Made by a program: the position numbers and the translations under genes. The notes under the pieces were generated by a model, which ran no database searches, was not told where the DNA came from, and saw only the letters and a program-made list of their open reading frames with translations. Positions 51,451-62,697 of a stretch of DNA of 64,000 bases are shown here, piece by piece. Source of the stretch: Ilyonectria destructans (taxonomy: Eukaryota > Ascomycota > Sordariomycetes > Hypocreales > Nectriaceae); NCBI GenBank assembly GCA_020740775.1, contig JAHEWK010000037.1, forward strand, positions 234,609-298,608, given 5' to 3'. Position 1 is the stretch's first letter. Every line of letters begins with the position of its first letter.

Positions 51451-52125
51451 ATGAAAAAACGCGAGCGAACACTATCTTCCGATGATGAGGATAAACGCCC
51501 AAAACGTAGACGTTTAGGGTCTCGGTGGGTTGGACTGCGACGCACACCCAACCGTAAAAACGGCGAAAGTAATGAACTCAAGCGAGGTGGACTGAAACGT
51601 AAACATAGTGACGGCGGAAGTATCAATAGCGAAGACTCTACTCCGGACACCAAGAGACCGAAACGGGGAGGCATCGGCTCTGAAAACACATCGCGCCGTG
51701 AAATGAACTCGGCTTGTACAGGTCCATCTGCCATATCGCCAAATAAGAAATGTCCCGGACCTGAGGCTGCATCTGATCAATCTTCCGGACCCGGGAGTAA
51801 GAAAAGTCAAGAAAGTCCTCGTGGACGTCCAAAACGCAAACGAGATGAGGATGGCCAAGATAGCTCGAGACAGAAGAAGTTACCGAGACTGGGTTATAGA
51901 GATTACAACCAATTGCCCCAAAAACGCAAGCGAGATGATGGGGATGACGGGGTTGATGACGGCAGCTCGAGGGAAAGGAAGTTACCAAGACTGGGTTATA
52001 GAGATGACAACCAATCGCCCCGAAAACGCAAACGAGATGATCGAGATGATCGAGATGATCGAGGCAGCTCGAGGGAAATGAAGTTACCGAAACTCGGTTT
52101 TAGTGATATATCCGCTTCTGGGTGA
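51451..52125 (+). CDS. Highly basic low-complexity protein with internal repeats
   Basis: The frame codes for 224 aa, rich in Lys, Arg, Asp and Ser. Three related C-terminal repeats follow the pattern KLPRLGYRD, N-Q, PxKRKRDD, then an acidic run and SSRE. Several KRKR/RPKRKR motifs would act as nuclear-localisation signals. The stop TGA ends three bases before the hAT-C terminus, so the original C-terminus may have been cut off by the insertion. No family is recognised. It may be a nuclear protein or a fragment of a transposon accessory gene. Confidence 0.5.
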   Translation: MKKRERTLSSDDEDKRPKRRRLGSRWVGLRRTPNRKNGESNELKRGGLKRKHSDGGSINSEDSTPDTKRPKRGGIGSENTSRREMNSACTGPSAISPNKKCPGPEAASDQSSGPGSKKSQESPRGRPKRKRDEDGQDSSRQKKLPRLGYRDYNQLPQKRKRDDGDDGVDDGSSRERKLPRLGYRDDNQSPRKRKRDDRDDRDDRGSSREMKLPKLGFSDISASG

Positions 52126-53905
52126 CCCCAGTGTTGCTAATAATATGACAATAAAACAATATACTGCAATACATACAATACAATATGCGTTTTCTGATAT
52201 TGTACCAATATAATACGCAGGTTGTGATATTGCGACAATACAATATAAGGCTATCCATATTGGCAATATAATTATCGTCTGTATTGGCTGGCGGATCTTC
52301 GGGCAAAATGCACTTGTTTGTTGACAATTAACGTCGGCATGTGGTGACTCGTGGAAGAAAACGCGTAACTGGTTTATTGTTTTACTTCCAGGGCAAGAAA
52401 ACGCGTAACTAGTGAAAGTATAAATTCATGGCCTACAGGGTAGGGGATATTCGTTCACCAGCAGCCCCTCTCAACCCCACTTCTGTCACTCTACAGAGGA
52501 CTACCGACAACGTCCATGCCTCAACAACGCCTGCCTTTTGTTCAAAAGTCGCAACGAAGAGGGTCGTCAATATCAGACGACTTTTCGGAGCTCTCCAGTC
52601 AGCAATTACATGACCCAGACGAGAGCCAAACCTCCAGTTGCCAATCGTCGCGACCTCGCACAGCCTCCACAACCTCCTTGGCTTGGCCAAGAACATCCTG
52701 GGTCTTCTCCCATATGCCAGACGAGGAGATAGAGACAAGATACTACATTCAACAGACCGGAAAAGAAGAGTGGCGCTGCAAGCATTGTGACAAAACATAT
52801 TCCTGTTCTGGTGGAACTGCCGCTCCAGCCAAGCACCTTACAGATCCTCTTCCTGACGGTCATGGCCTCCCAAAAGGCGCCCCACGAACAGCTAAAGTCA
52901 CAAATATACGAACTATTCTCGAACAAGCTCGTGTTGCGGCCGAGGAAAACCCCCGAAAACGGCGTCGGCTCAACGATCAATCCGGAGACTCGATCGACCC
53001 AGACCAGCTCGAAGTGTTATACGTAAGGTTTATTACGGCCTGTTCTCTCCCATTTCGGCTTGCGGAATGCCCAGAGTTCCGAGCACTCTTGGCCTACCTC
53101 AATACCGATATCGATACTTGGCTTCCAGATACACACGAGACCATCAAGAAATGGATTATGCGGCAGTATGAAGGCCAGAAGGAGAAGGTCAAGCAGCGCA
53201 TACAGTCGGCAAAGTCAAGGATTCACATCAGCTGCGACCTTTGGACTTCTCCCAACTCTTTGGCCATCTTAGGCGTAGTCGCTCACTATGTTACGGAAGA
53301 CGGTCAGCTGGAACACCATGTCTTGGCCTTGAAAGACATCGACAGTGAGCACGATGGTTCTCACCTTGCAGCGGCAGTTTTGGAAGTGGTCGATAATTGG
53401 GGGTTTGCTTCAAAACTTGGATATTTCGTGATGGACAATGCAGGCAACAACGATACAATGATGAGATCTCTTTCTCTTGGTCAGTACGACGCACTATTTC
53501 TTCGGATTTACCCTAACATTCACAGGCCTTCTGCGCCGATTCGACATTCAATAAGACCCCAGATCTCACCGCCTTCGCTGCCAAGGTCACATCATCAACC
53601 TCGCCGCCAAAGCTTTCCTCTTCGTTACCGACAATGAGAAGCTCGAACACGACGATCCTGGTACATATAATGTGACGCTAAAGGAGATCGAGGCATGGCG
53701 GCAAAAGGGTCCTCTTGGCAAGCTTCATAACTTTGTCGTTTTCATCCAACGAAGTGTTCAGCGTTACCAGAAGTTTATGGCTATTAGCCATAACCGCAAG
53801 CTTGCGCGAGATAACGACACGAGGTGGAGTTCGTGGTATATTATGCTACAAGCGGCCTTGCATCTTAGGGACGCAATCGACGGGTATTTTAAAAATACTA
53901 CGTCA

Positions 53906-53961
53906 CACCATGCACATTGGAGCGGCGATGGGGTGCATGGGGTAGCCTCAGCCGAAGGCTG
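53906..53961 (-). other. Helitron D 3' terminus: ATIR arm and hairpin
   Basis: In element orientation the ACAGCCTTCGGCTGAGG arm is followed by a 9-of-10-bp stem (CCCCATGCAC/GTGCATGGTG) around an 18-base loop, then the last 14 bases. The Helitron D' copy has the perfect stem. Such hairpins serve as the rolling-circle termination signal in Helitrons. Confidence 0.85.
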
Positions 53962-53998
53962 TGTGTCCGCGGGCCGGGAAGCTATTCCTACTACTGCA

Positions 53999-56900
53999 TT
54001 ATCTACGTACTGATCCATTGGCATGGCTATTCTTGGTATTATGTGACATGTACGGATTCCGTGTGAGCACCTGTCGTTTCCTAAGCTCCTGATCCCTCAT
54101 CTTCATCTTCATGCCATCCGGGGGAGACCCGTAGGCCAGGTGATTACGATCAAATGGTGCATCCAACATCAGACCCTCGAGCGTTTTCACGCGAGAGACA
54201 GCCACGTAGCTTAAACCAGTCTGAAAGTCCCGGCAGGACAGATCTGTAACTATCATGTCTTCGGTGGTGCTTTGTGACTTGTGCACGGTAATTGCGTAGC
54301 ATACGATCAGGGGAAACTGGGTGCGAATGCAGAGAGTGGCTCCGATGAGGAAGTCCCTCTCCACTGGGAGAATCGGCACAATCTTCCTGCCATCAGCGGT
54401 GGTCAGGAATACCGGTCCGCTGTATTTGTCAAACTCCATCATGATAACACAGGGAGGGTCTTGGATGGGGTCGGCCCCAGGTGCCCAGCCGATATCGTAA
54501 ACTGTGCCGCGAGCGCCGTTGCAGAGGTCAACTGGCTGCCAAAGGTTGGACGTCAGCATCAGACGGGAGCCAATGCATATTGGGATCTGCTTCGCAAGGT
54601 TGCCCACCTTGTCATCAGGCGCAGCAGCCGCGCCGGGGCCGACGTTCTTAGCCATGACCTGGATGACTGGCCGGCTGAGGCGGTCGAGGTGATAGTGGTT
54701 ATATTCGTTCACCCTATCTTTAGTGGCGTATACTCGTAAGGCGTTGACAAACCTTGCGACCTCTTGATCGTCTAGTTTTGCCTGTACGCGGCTGGAAAGG
54801 AGCTTCCAGGATTCCACAGATAGTTGAAGCAGCCGCAATTCCCCGAGAGCTAGGCGGAATGCCTCCTGATCGTCGCCACGCTGCCGCTGGACAACTTTCA
54901 AGAAGACCGATTTATCGAATCGCCTATATGCGTTTCTGCCCTTGATCTCTACTCCCTGAACCTCTTTATCGTAATAAAGCGGCTTCTGCAGCACAGGGGG
55001 AAGCTGAAAGAAGTCACCAACCAACAGGATGTTCAGGCCGCCAAAGAACTCTTCGTTCTTATTCGGGAACGCCTCTCGGAGACGGTCATCGATCCAAGAT
55101 AGCTGACGCAGTCCCAGCATGCTCTTCTCGTCAATGATCAGATACTTGATATCCTTAAGCTTCTTCTGGAGCTGGGCCTTATCAATGGCTGAGAGAGGCT
55201 TGAAGTCCTTATTAATTGGCAGGTGCAACAGGGAATGCAAGGTAGTGCCCGAAATCTGATTTCCCGCGACGCCCGTGGGCGCGGCACGCCAGACGGGTGT
55301 CCCTCTCCCGCCCGTCGCGGCTTGAAGGTGCGCGGAGAGCAGGTTAATGAGGTATGACTTGCCAGTGCCGCCTCCGCCATCCACATGGAGTAACAACTGG
55401 GAGGGATCCCGGGTCAGGAAGTGGCCCATCACCGTGCCGTACACCAGGCGCTGCTCTGGATTTAGGGAATCGCGAGCCTCCAATGGCTGATCATCCACGT
55501 CAAGGTCAAGGGTGTTTTCCGCTTTGCGTTGCTTCCAGTAGTCGCCGTTGAGAATGCCATCATCGGTATACCGCCCAACATGAGGGGTCCAATCGTAATT
55601 AATCTCAACATCTCGGCGGCCGAGGATGTCGATGTCCTCTTCCTCCAGCGGGCGGTCAGGTAGCATGCGGGCGAGTTCATGCCAATCCTCCTCCGCGATG
55701 GGCTCCTCATGGGCCTCAAGCTCAAACTCATCGTCCTCTGCCGTCAATTCATCCGTATCCGGCTCTCCATAATGATCGTCCGCATGGGTATCGTGGAGCT
55801 GTCTGCAGCGCATGTACCCGGCTGTGAAAGAATCGAACCGCTGGCCACCCACAACGAGCAACTCTTCTGGAAAGCGATGTGGATGAACCATCATCAATTT
55901 AACACGACAGAAGTCGTTAAACTGGGAAGAGGCTTCCATGGATTTGTATCGAGGGAAGTAAGACAGGACCCTCTTTTTCGCGTGAGCAGCGAGTCTCCTC
56001 CACGTGTTGAGATTGTACGACTGCAGGTATTCGAGATACGTTACATCCTCATGCTGGTCCTTTCTCTCTAGATATTTCCTGTAGCTGCCGATGGCCTCGT
56101 TGACATCTCCATCCACACGATACGAACGCGCCTGTCGCTCCAACGGACGGCAGTCCACGGTGACAACCATACGGGTGCCTTCTTGCAGCGGAATGTTAAG
56201 CAGCAGATGGGAAATCTCCTGCGCCGAGTAATCTCTCTCGGCGATCAGCTTGTTCATGAGGCGAGAGGAGAAGGACAACAGGGGCTGAACGTGCGATGTA
56301 TGAGGCAAGACCTGGTCTGCAAGCCGGGAGAAAGACTCGGTCTTCTTCTCAGCTTTACTGCAATACTTCGCAGCGTAGGTAATGACCGCCTGTAAGCTGG
56401 TGCAAGGAGATATGTCGATATTGGCTAGCCAGCCTAGGATAATCGCAGGGTTGAAGTTGTTCATGAGGCTGTCATTCCGGGCCGCCTCAAAGATGTAGTA
56501 CGACCGGCCTTCCTTCCTGATCACTGCGGCCAGCTCCCGCAAGGCACGAGGGAAGTCAAAACGACACTCCCTCTCTGGATTGGCAACGTTGGCCGCCTCG
56601 ATATCTGCTGCGGCGCCTTCCATATCCCTTGCCAGATCGCCGGTTCTTTTCCTCACACGCAAGCAGTACGTGGTGTTGCACTTGTGGCGCTGGCAACGGT
56701 TGACGATTTGTGAGAGCCGCAGGAATGTCATCTCTATGCTCAGGGGATCCACGCTCAGGGGATTACCCTCACCCTGAGGCATAGTCCTACTCGGCTCGGG
56801 GTTAATGGCAGTGACGTGGAATCCCCACGTGCGTGCAAAAACATCACGAGCGGCTTCGTCCTCCATGTCGGCTCCGGGGCAATTTTCCATCCAGTACAGG

Positions 56901-59716
56901 CCGTGGTTGTGTGGACTCCCACGCCCTTGCCATTCATAACGATCCCAGTAATCCGTAATGCTGAACTTCTTGCTTAGCACGATATCCCGAAAGAGGCAGT
57001 ATCGGCGGTAGAAATAGAAAGCAGCAATATGAGGGTTCTGCCGCAATAGGCGGCGCGATAGAGCCATCCTCTCCGGCTCGGTGGCGGCTAGCCAGTCGTC
57101 ATACTGGGGCATGTGCTGGTAGAGACTCCGCCAGTGTAAATCTGCCGGGCTAAACGTGATGAATGCACCAGGACAACCAAGGTTATAGGCGTAGGCCTCG
57201 AGGTCCTGCCTCTTTTTGTTCCAGAATGGACGCGTACCGCGAATAGACACCGCATGCCTTGTGATCGAGTTGATCAGCGCCTGCGCCTCGGGGTCCTCGC
57301 TGTGTTCGAGCGCCTGAATAAGTTGCTCTCGCGTCAGCGGCTGCTGTCTCCCATCATGTTGCTTCACGAAGAATCTGGACCGCGAACGTGCTTGTGACCG
57401 CATTAGCGTGTTGAAGGCGACGAAGCGGAAGGTCGGGTGGCGTGCAAAACGCCCGTCGTGCCAGCGCATCGCGTGCTCGACGTAATCCTTGTAATCAATG
57501 GAGCGCAATCGGGGTTCAACAAAGTCGGCTCTACCGTCAGGAAAGAGGCAGGGAAATGCCAAGGAGAGTAGGGCATGAGAGCGATTGAACTCATTAATGG
57601 GTGTGTGTCGTATATTCGGGAGCTGCAGCTCGTGTTGTGCCTGCGCCTGGAAGCTTGTGGAAAGCCCTGAATCAGCGCCTGATTCTCCGGAGAGAATAGA
57701 CCGCAGAGCATCGAGCTCCGTGTCCTTAGCCAACAGGTCCGGCACCGCAGCCTCGTCCTCCAGGTCAGGCTCTGCCTCCTGATCTTCCTCGGGTGAGTCG
57801 GGTCCAACATCGGCAGCCTCCACCTGACTCTGGGGGATAGCATCCAGGACATTACCATCTTGGGGCAATTGATTCAGCCGCTCTTCGTCGATGGCGACGC
57901 ATCGATAGCCGGGATGATGGCGGCGGAGGTAGTCGAGCCATATGACAACCGGCTGGCGGCGCACGCGGAACTGGCGGGTGAATTGCCGGCTAAGATTTGC
58001 GTGGGACGACGTATTCGCAGGACGTAGTAACACAGTGTTCAACTCTTGCGGCAAAAGCGGGAGCTGGTTGTACACTAAGCCAACCTCCCGGAGAAAGTGA
58101 ATTACGTGCCCTCGATACTTGTACTGCTGCCCTCGCACAAGCATAATGTTCACGTGGACGTGAACACGAGCAATCAACGACTCTTCGGTAGGCGTGAGCT
58201 GGGGCAACCGGCCCGGCACAGGGCCAAAGTCGAGCTGATTGTCCGCAGAGAAGAAATATGGCTCGTCGGGCTGGCGCTTCTCATCCCTCCGATAACAACG
58301 CGCACAAATGCCATCGCAATCGATCTTCATCTGGAACCAACTCTCTTGGCATCGACTGCAAAACTGCATTTGGTCATTGTCCAGCTCTGTCCAGAACTCG
58401 CGGAGGATTTCCTTGTCGCGACCAGTCAAGGCGCAAGCCTCAAGGTCTCCATTCCACACCGGGTCTTGTGCATGAAATACCGCCGATTCTTCAGGTGAAA
58501 TCATCACTGGGCTCCGATACCGTCGTGGCGGCCTCGACGATGGAGTTTGCCTTCGAGATTGTCTCGGCCGCCCTCCTGTACCAGGGGCAGGACCACGGCG
58601 ACCACGCCTTGGCTGTGCGGAAGGCTGCGGCAAGCGATGGCGAAGAGGGCTTCCATCCACGGAATTATTATTGTCGTTCTCGTCTTCGTCCCCTGGATCG
58701 GAATCACACTCCACCCCTAATTGTTTGAGGTACCTCTGTGGTCGAGCAGGCGAAAGGAGTAAGTTGAAATAGTCCTCGGCGTCAATATCAGATTCAGAGA
58801 AATGTCCCCTGTCGTTGCCTCCCTTGGTTATCCCATTCCCGTCTTGAAACCAACTCGGTTGTAGTCGATCTCGACTCCCATCTACGCTCCGTGGTTAGCC
58901 TGAACAATTTACCAGGACGACAGCACAAGGATACCTTCTCCAGGACCCTCAGACCCATCAAAGACGCCGAGTTGAGATATTGTGGGAGTCAGTGACACAG
59001 TCTCCCCTGCACGGCGTCGTGAACTATGGTCGCGCTGGACAGCGGCCAGCTTGGCCCTCGCCCCGGCCTTGGAAGGATCATCTTGCGAGTCCTTCCCGGC
59101 CCTGTGGAACCTAGCAGCCAAGTAAGAGTAATCTACACTAGTTGTGCTGCTTCGGACAGTAGATGGATCAGAATGTGAGGCGGTTGGATGGGTCGTTGGC
59201 TGCGCGGGAGGTGAGGGAGCCAGTTCCCGGAAGAGCCGCGAGCTTTGTTGGGTTGGTGGAATTGGCGTCCCTAGCACTACGTGAGGCTGGCTGATTGACT
59301 CTCTGAATAACCTCCTAGCTGCATGAAGTTGTTGTAGCTTCTCTGGCGACGTGGGCTGGGTTCCAGACCTGTCCTTAGCAGGGGATAAGCCAGCTTCTCC
59401 GTCAGTTCGCTTCCGGGCAGGTCTTTCAGCTGAGGAAGAACGGACGGCGAGCTTCCTCAATGTTTGGATCGCGCTTCTGGATCTGGAATTCTTTATTCAG
59501 TTAGTGTTGAATGCTCTTATGGTCTTACGGAGTGAGTGGGGAGACAGAGCTGACATGAGAATTGCACTGACTACGACAGCCGAGGCAGTTTTTGGTTTTC
59601 CCAGCAGATTTCCGTTTGCTGACGAAGTCACCCGCCGGTTTCTCCTCGCCACAGCGGGCACAGACGATGGAAATCAAGTCATCTTGAAGCCCTTGAGGAG
59701 TAGACTTAGGACTCAT
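53999..59716 (-). CDS. Helitron D Rep-helicase (DUF6570, Helitron-like N, Rep HUH, PIF1 helicase)
   Basis: Three coding parts are visible: a first exon starting at 59716 (MSPKSTPQG, with a CARCGEE...CLGC zinc motif), a middle exon (about 59480-58960) and a long frame from near 58790 to the stop at about 53999. The last contributes at least 1,571 codons without a stop. The first two splice junctions could not be fixed with certainty. Domains in order: DUF6570-like Cys-rich block (FCSRCQESW, CARCYRR); Helitron-like N domain (LSLAFPCLFPDGRADF, FRFVAFNTLMRS, GAFITFSPADLHW); Rep nuclease with HNHGLYW (about 56910); PIF1 helicase with GGGGTGKS (about 55370), LIIDEKSMLG, LLVGDFFQLPPV, TVHKSQS and YVAVSRVKTLEG. 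All key motifs are intact. The product would cut and replicate the element by rolling circle in the nucleus. It could also mobilise D'. Confidence 0.9.
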
Positions 59717-59958
59717 TACTTAATGAAGCACGCATCAAGACGTGTTGTTTCAATGAAATTTCCATGTCAAGCGAAGCGCAAGTAAACAAACCAGGGGTGC
59801 TGCGAGCCGCAGAAAGCTAGGCCCACTTCTTAGCAGCCATTGTCCAGTTGTTGCACGTTTTGCGGCCATCCATACAAATTGCTGGCCAATCAGAACCCGA
59901 GAAACTTATTGACCCCTGTCTGCACCAAACCCTTAATGTAGAGTCAGCCTTCGGCTGA

Positions 59959-60010
59959 ACAAATGGGTGGAAGCAGATTGCGCTGGAGACGAGCTCTCTT
60001 CGGAGGACTA
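59959..60010 (+). other. Junction where hAT-C sequence resumes after Helitron D
   Basis: Comparison with hAT-B at 30620-30660 shows that no hAT bases are lost or duplicated across 53891/59959. This fixes the Helitron D right border. Confidence 0.85.
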
Positions 60011-60948
60011 GATCATCCTCGAGAAGATCAAGTCCTTTTTAGAGAAGCTCAAAATGACTATCAAGGCTCTCGAGTCATCGTTTGCAACCCTCGACAATGT
60101 CCTCTTGGCTATGGACTTCGTATTGGCACAATTCGAAGCAGGGAAGGAGGCACATATCGACGACCGGATTATGGCACCGATGTATAACTCGGGATGGGCG
60201 GAAATGGACAAGTACTATCGCCTTACTGACGAATCGCCTGCCTACGTTGCCGCGATTGTGCTGCACCCTTCGCATAAATGGCACTACATACACGAGAACT
60301 GGAAGAAGGAGTGAGTTGAGTCGTCAAAGAAGTTGATGGAGACACTGTGGGATGAATATAAACCTGTGGAACCGCACCTTCCTCTATCTGATGTCCCGTC
60401 GACGACTACGAACGAGTTCTTGAATTGGAGAAACAAGCATCTACAACCAGCGCTTATCACAGATGAGTATGAGCGTTATTGTAAGTCTGAACGGTTTATG
60501 GGTTTACAAGCGCCCTTGCATGGTGGCTAGAGGAGACACAGCAAAAAAACTATCCTAACCTGAGCAAAATGGCCGTGGATATACTGTCAATTCCTGCAAT
60601 GTCTGCCGAGCCTGAACGACTCTTCTCTGGGGCAAAGGTAACCATTACAGATCGTCGAAACCGACTTGGGAGTGATATAATTGAAGCATTAGAATGCTTG
60701 AAGTCATGGTTTAGGATACGGGATTTTCAAGGTGACGATATTTTCGCTGCGGCAGTTGAATAATGAAGGTCACGTGTAATATATGGGATATATTGTCACA
60801 CTGCCAATATATTGGATTCTTGGCAATACAATACAATATCGGCCATGTTCATATTGGGTAATACAATATGCACCCCTTGACAATACAATAATATTGCGAG
60901 GGGTCCATATTGCCAATATACGTATTGTTTATATTATTAGCAACACTG

Positions 60949-61368
60949 GGAATAGACGGTACGCAACTGGTCTGTTGCGTCTCCAGTGGCTTCTCCGTCC
61001 GTTGCGAGGACGTTTTCTGCTTCCAATCTAAAAGATTTCCACTCGGATTTCTTGCCACTGAAGGGTTTAGGATCCTTCAGACGGCGACGTGGGCGCTGCT
61101 CGGCCACCACATTCGCCACTGTGGCAAGCGGCGTGACTTCTGTTGCTAGCTCGCTCTGCGCAGGGGTCAATGCTCTCGGCGGCTGGGGTGTCGATACTGG
61201 TGTCGTGACGGTTTCCCTGGCTGCTGCCTGTAGTGCTCCGATCTGGAGAGCTTGCTGCTCCTGTATCTTCTCTTGACGCTTCTGGCCTTTGAGCAATTGT
61301 TTGAGAATTGCTTCTAAACTGTCTGTGGGGGATTGCTCCCGGTTCGGTTCGTTTGTGGTGGTTTCCAT
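60949..61368 (-). pseudogene. Ty3-like LTR retrotransposon gag, N-terminal fragment
   Basis: The frame starts with METTTNEP (61368) and encodes an acidic, Gln-rich coiled-coil (EAILKQLLKGQKRQEK). The typical gag block DPKPFSGKKSEWKSFR then EAENVLAT follows. It is cut off by the hAT-C terminus at 60948. The rest of gag and pol are missing from the window. An upstream LTR (61397-61608) identifies the element type. Confidence 0.78.
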
Positions 61369-61396
61369 TCTTCGAACTTCCGAACGCGAACTCAAT

Positions 61397-61608
61397 GTGT
61401 GAAGAGCTCGAATGTATGTGAAGGGTTCTAATAGTGTAAATTACAGCTATATAGTCCTCATGCGTTTTACATTCGAGCTAAGGAAAGAAGAAGGAAAGAA
61501 AGAGAAAACGACAGAAATCCTTCACCAAAATAGACTAAGTCGTTACCAGAGCAACAGTGCTCAGACCGACAAGGCACTGCCTTGTCTAGCAGGGCCTGGC
61601 CCGTGACA
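61397..61608 (-). repeat. Probable 5' LTR of the truncated retrotransposon
   Basis: On the minus strand the block starts TGTCACGGGCC (61608) and ends about ...CTTCACACA close to the gag start, giving about 210 bp with TG...CA ends typical of fungal Ty3-like LTRs. No second LTR copy is present, so the 3' border is approximate. Confidence 0.6.
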
Positions 61609-62697
61609 ATATTGATCTGTGGTAAGTTGAATGCAAATTGGGGAAAGGAATACGTGCTGATTTAAGGCGTACCCTTTCTTATAAAAAAAAATGAAAGGCA
61701 ATTCCAATCTATCGGTCTATGGAATGTCCAGCCCTTATATTTATAAGGATCGTGTGGCTGCTCCTAAATGCTTTCTTAAGCTTTATATGCCTCTGCGGCC
61801 CCGTTTATGAAGGATACAGCTCAGCGCAGAGCTTAAGTGGGTATTCGGATGGAGTCAACGCCGATTGGATATACGATGGGCCGACGCTGATCTGTAGCAG
61901 GACTAACCAACGCGGAGTGCTGAGGTTCGACCGGTGCGCTTCTGGATTGCTGCCTTGCAGTCCGCAGTTCGCGGCTCCTTCATTTCATCACCCATCGCAA
62001 ACAATGATAAAAGACAAACGAGACAAGTTAACATGACAGATCAAATGCGGCCAAAGATCATTTAAGACCACCCAATTGAGAGCAGCCTTAACACTTTTCG
62101 CGCTTAGTTGAAGTCTCAGACTCGGATTACGCGCTGCGCCAGCTTGGCGAAGAACGTATCGTGCACCACTCATTTAGCACTAGTGCTCTTAGGCCCATGT
62201 GTGATAGAGCCCGCTAGGTTTGCATCAAATATTTGCAATGCTCTCGCCTGGCAAGCTAAATCTCTCCATCATATAGGGATCCTCCAAAATTTGTGACTAA
62301 CCGACGACAACCCTCGGCTCGGACTTGCGGATACGTCATTTGCTGAAAAATAGGGCGGTATGCGACTTGGTCGTGAGGGATGTGAGCGAAACTCGACCAG
62401 TGTTCCGTCGCCCTGTACCAAGCAACTGCGCTGCGCTGCGCTGCACGTACTGCACTGCACTGCACTGCCGCCAGCACCAGCGCCAGCGCCGTCGCTAACA
62501 CCAACGCCAAGACACAGTTCCATCCGCGCCACTCACGGTCCATCAAGTCAGTTAGTTAGTCCGGGTCTTCTCGCCGTGGCTTCCATGCCTCCTTGTCCAT
62601 GCAGTCCCGTCTCATCTCGTCGCCGTCGCTTCAGTTTTTTTTCGTCGTGCGCCTGGGTCTCAAAGAAAACGAAGCAGTCGCGCCGCCGCGCCACCGC
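61609..62697. other. Intergenic region downstream of the flavoprotein gene
   Basis: No supported gene. Small frames (61719-62036, 62360-62701) have no domain. A short CTGCACTGC-type microrepeat lies at 62426-62489. Confidence 0.45.
62426..62489. repeat. Microrepeat of CTGCG/CTGCA and CCAGCG units
   Basis: Runs of GCTGCGCTGCGCTGC and CTGCACTGCACTGC are followed by CAGCACCAGCGCCAGCG; the units are degenerate. Confidence 0.7.

Larger units (their letters stand above)
53892..59958 (-). mobile_element. Helitron D, complete Helitron2/Helentron-like element, 6,067 bp
   Basis: The borders are set by the uninterrupted hAT sequence: host TATTTTA precedes 53892 and ACAAATG follows 59958. The insertion is between two T residues on the element strand (± one base). 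The 5' tip is TCAGCCGAAGGCTG (59945-59958), and its exact inverse CAGCCTTCGGCTGA occurs about 55 bp inside the 3' end (53947-53960). A near-perfect hairpin (53906-53915 with 53933-53942) follows, then the GACGTAGTATTTT terminus. Asymmetric inverted repeats plus TT insertion are the hallmarks of the Helitron2/Helentron class. It holds one intact replicase-helicase gene. Confidence 0.92.
52516..60763 (+). pseudogene. hAT-C transposase, interrupted by Helitron D and several mutations
   Basis: Exon 1 is 52516-53479, exactly as long as in hAT-B, with the BED finger at about residue 88. Exon 2 begins at 53526, has a TAA soon after the splice site, and runs to the Helitron D insertion at 53891. Coding resumes at 59959 with NKWVEADCAG. 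Further breaks are a TAG at 60009-60011, a TGA at 60312-60314 and a one-base deletion near 60495. The C-terminal dimerisation block (SIPAMSAEPERLFSG) is preserved at 60587-60631. Two of the stops correspond to TGG in hAT-B, a G-to-A pattern. Confidence 0.9.
52129..60948 (+). mobile_element. hAT-C, hAT transposon split by Helitron D, with unmatched flanks
   Basis: The left end at 52129 (CAGTGTTGCTAATAATATG) and the right end at 60948 (inverted TATTAGCAACACTG) are those of the hAT-A/B family. Without Helitron D the element is about 2.75 kb, like hAT-B. The flanking octamers do not match (GGTGACCC left, GGAATAGA right), unlike hAT-B. The element therefore either suffered a rearrangement or is a chimera of two copies. 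Confidence 0.9.
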
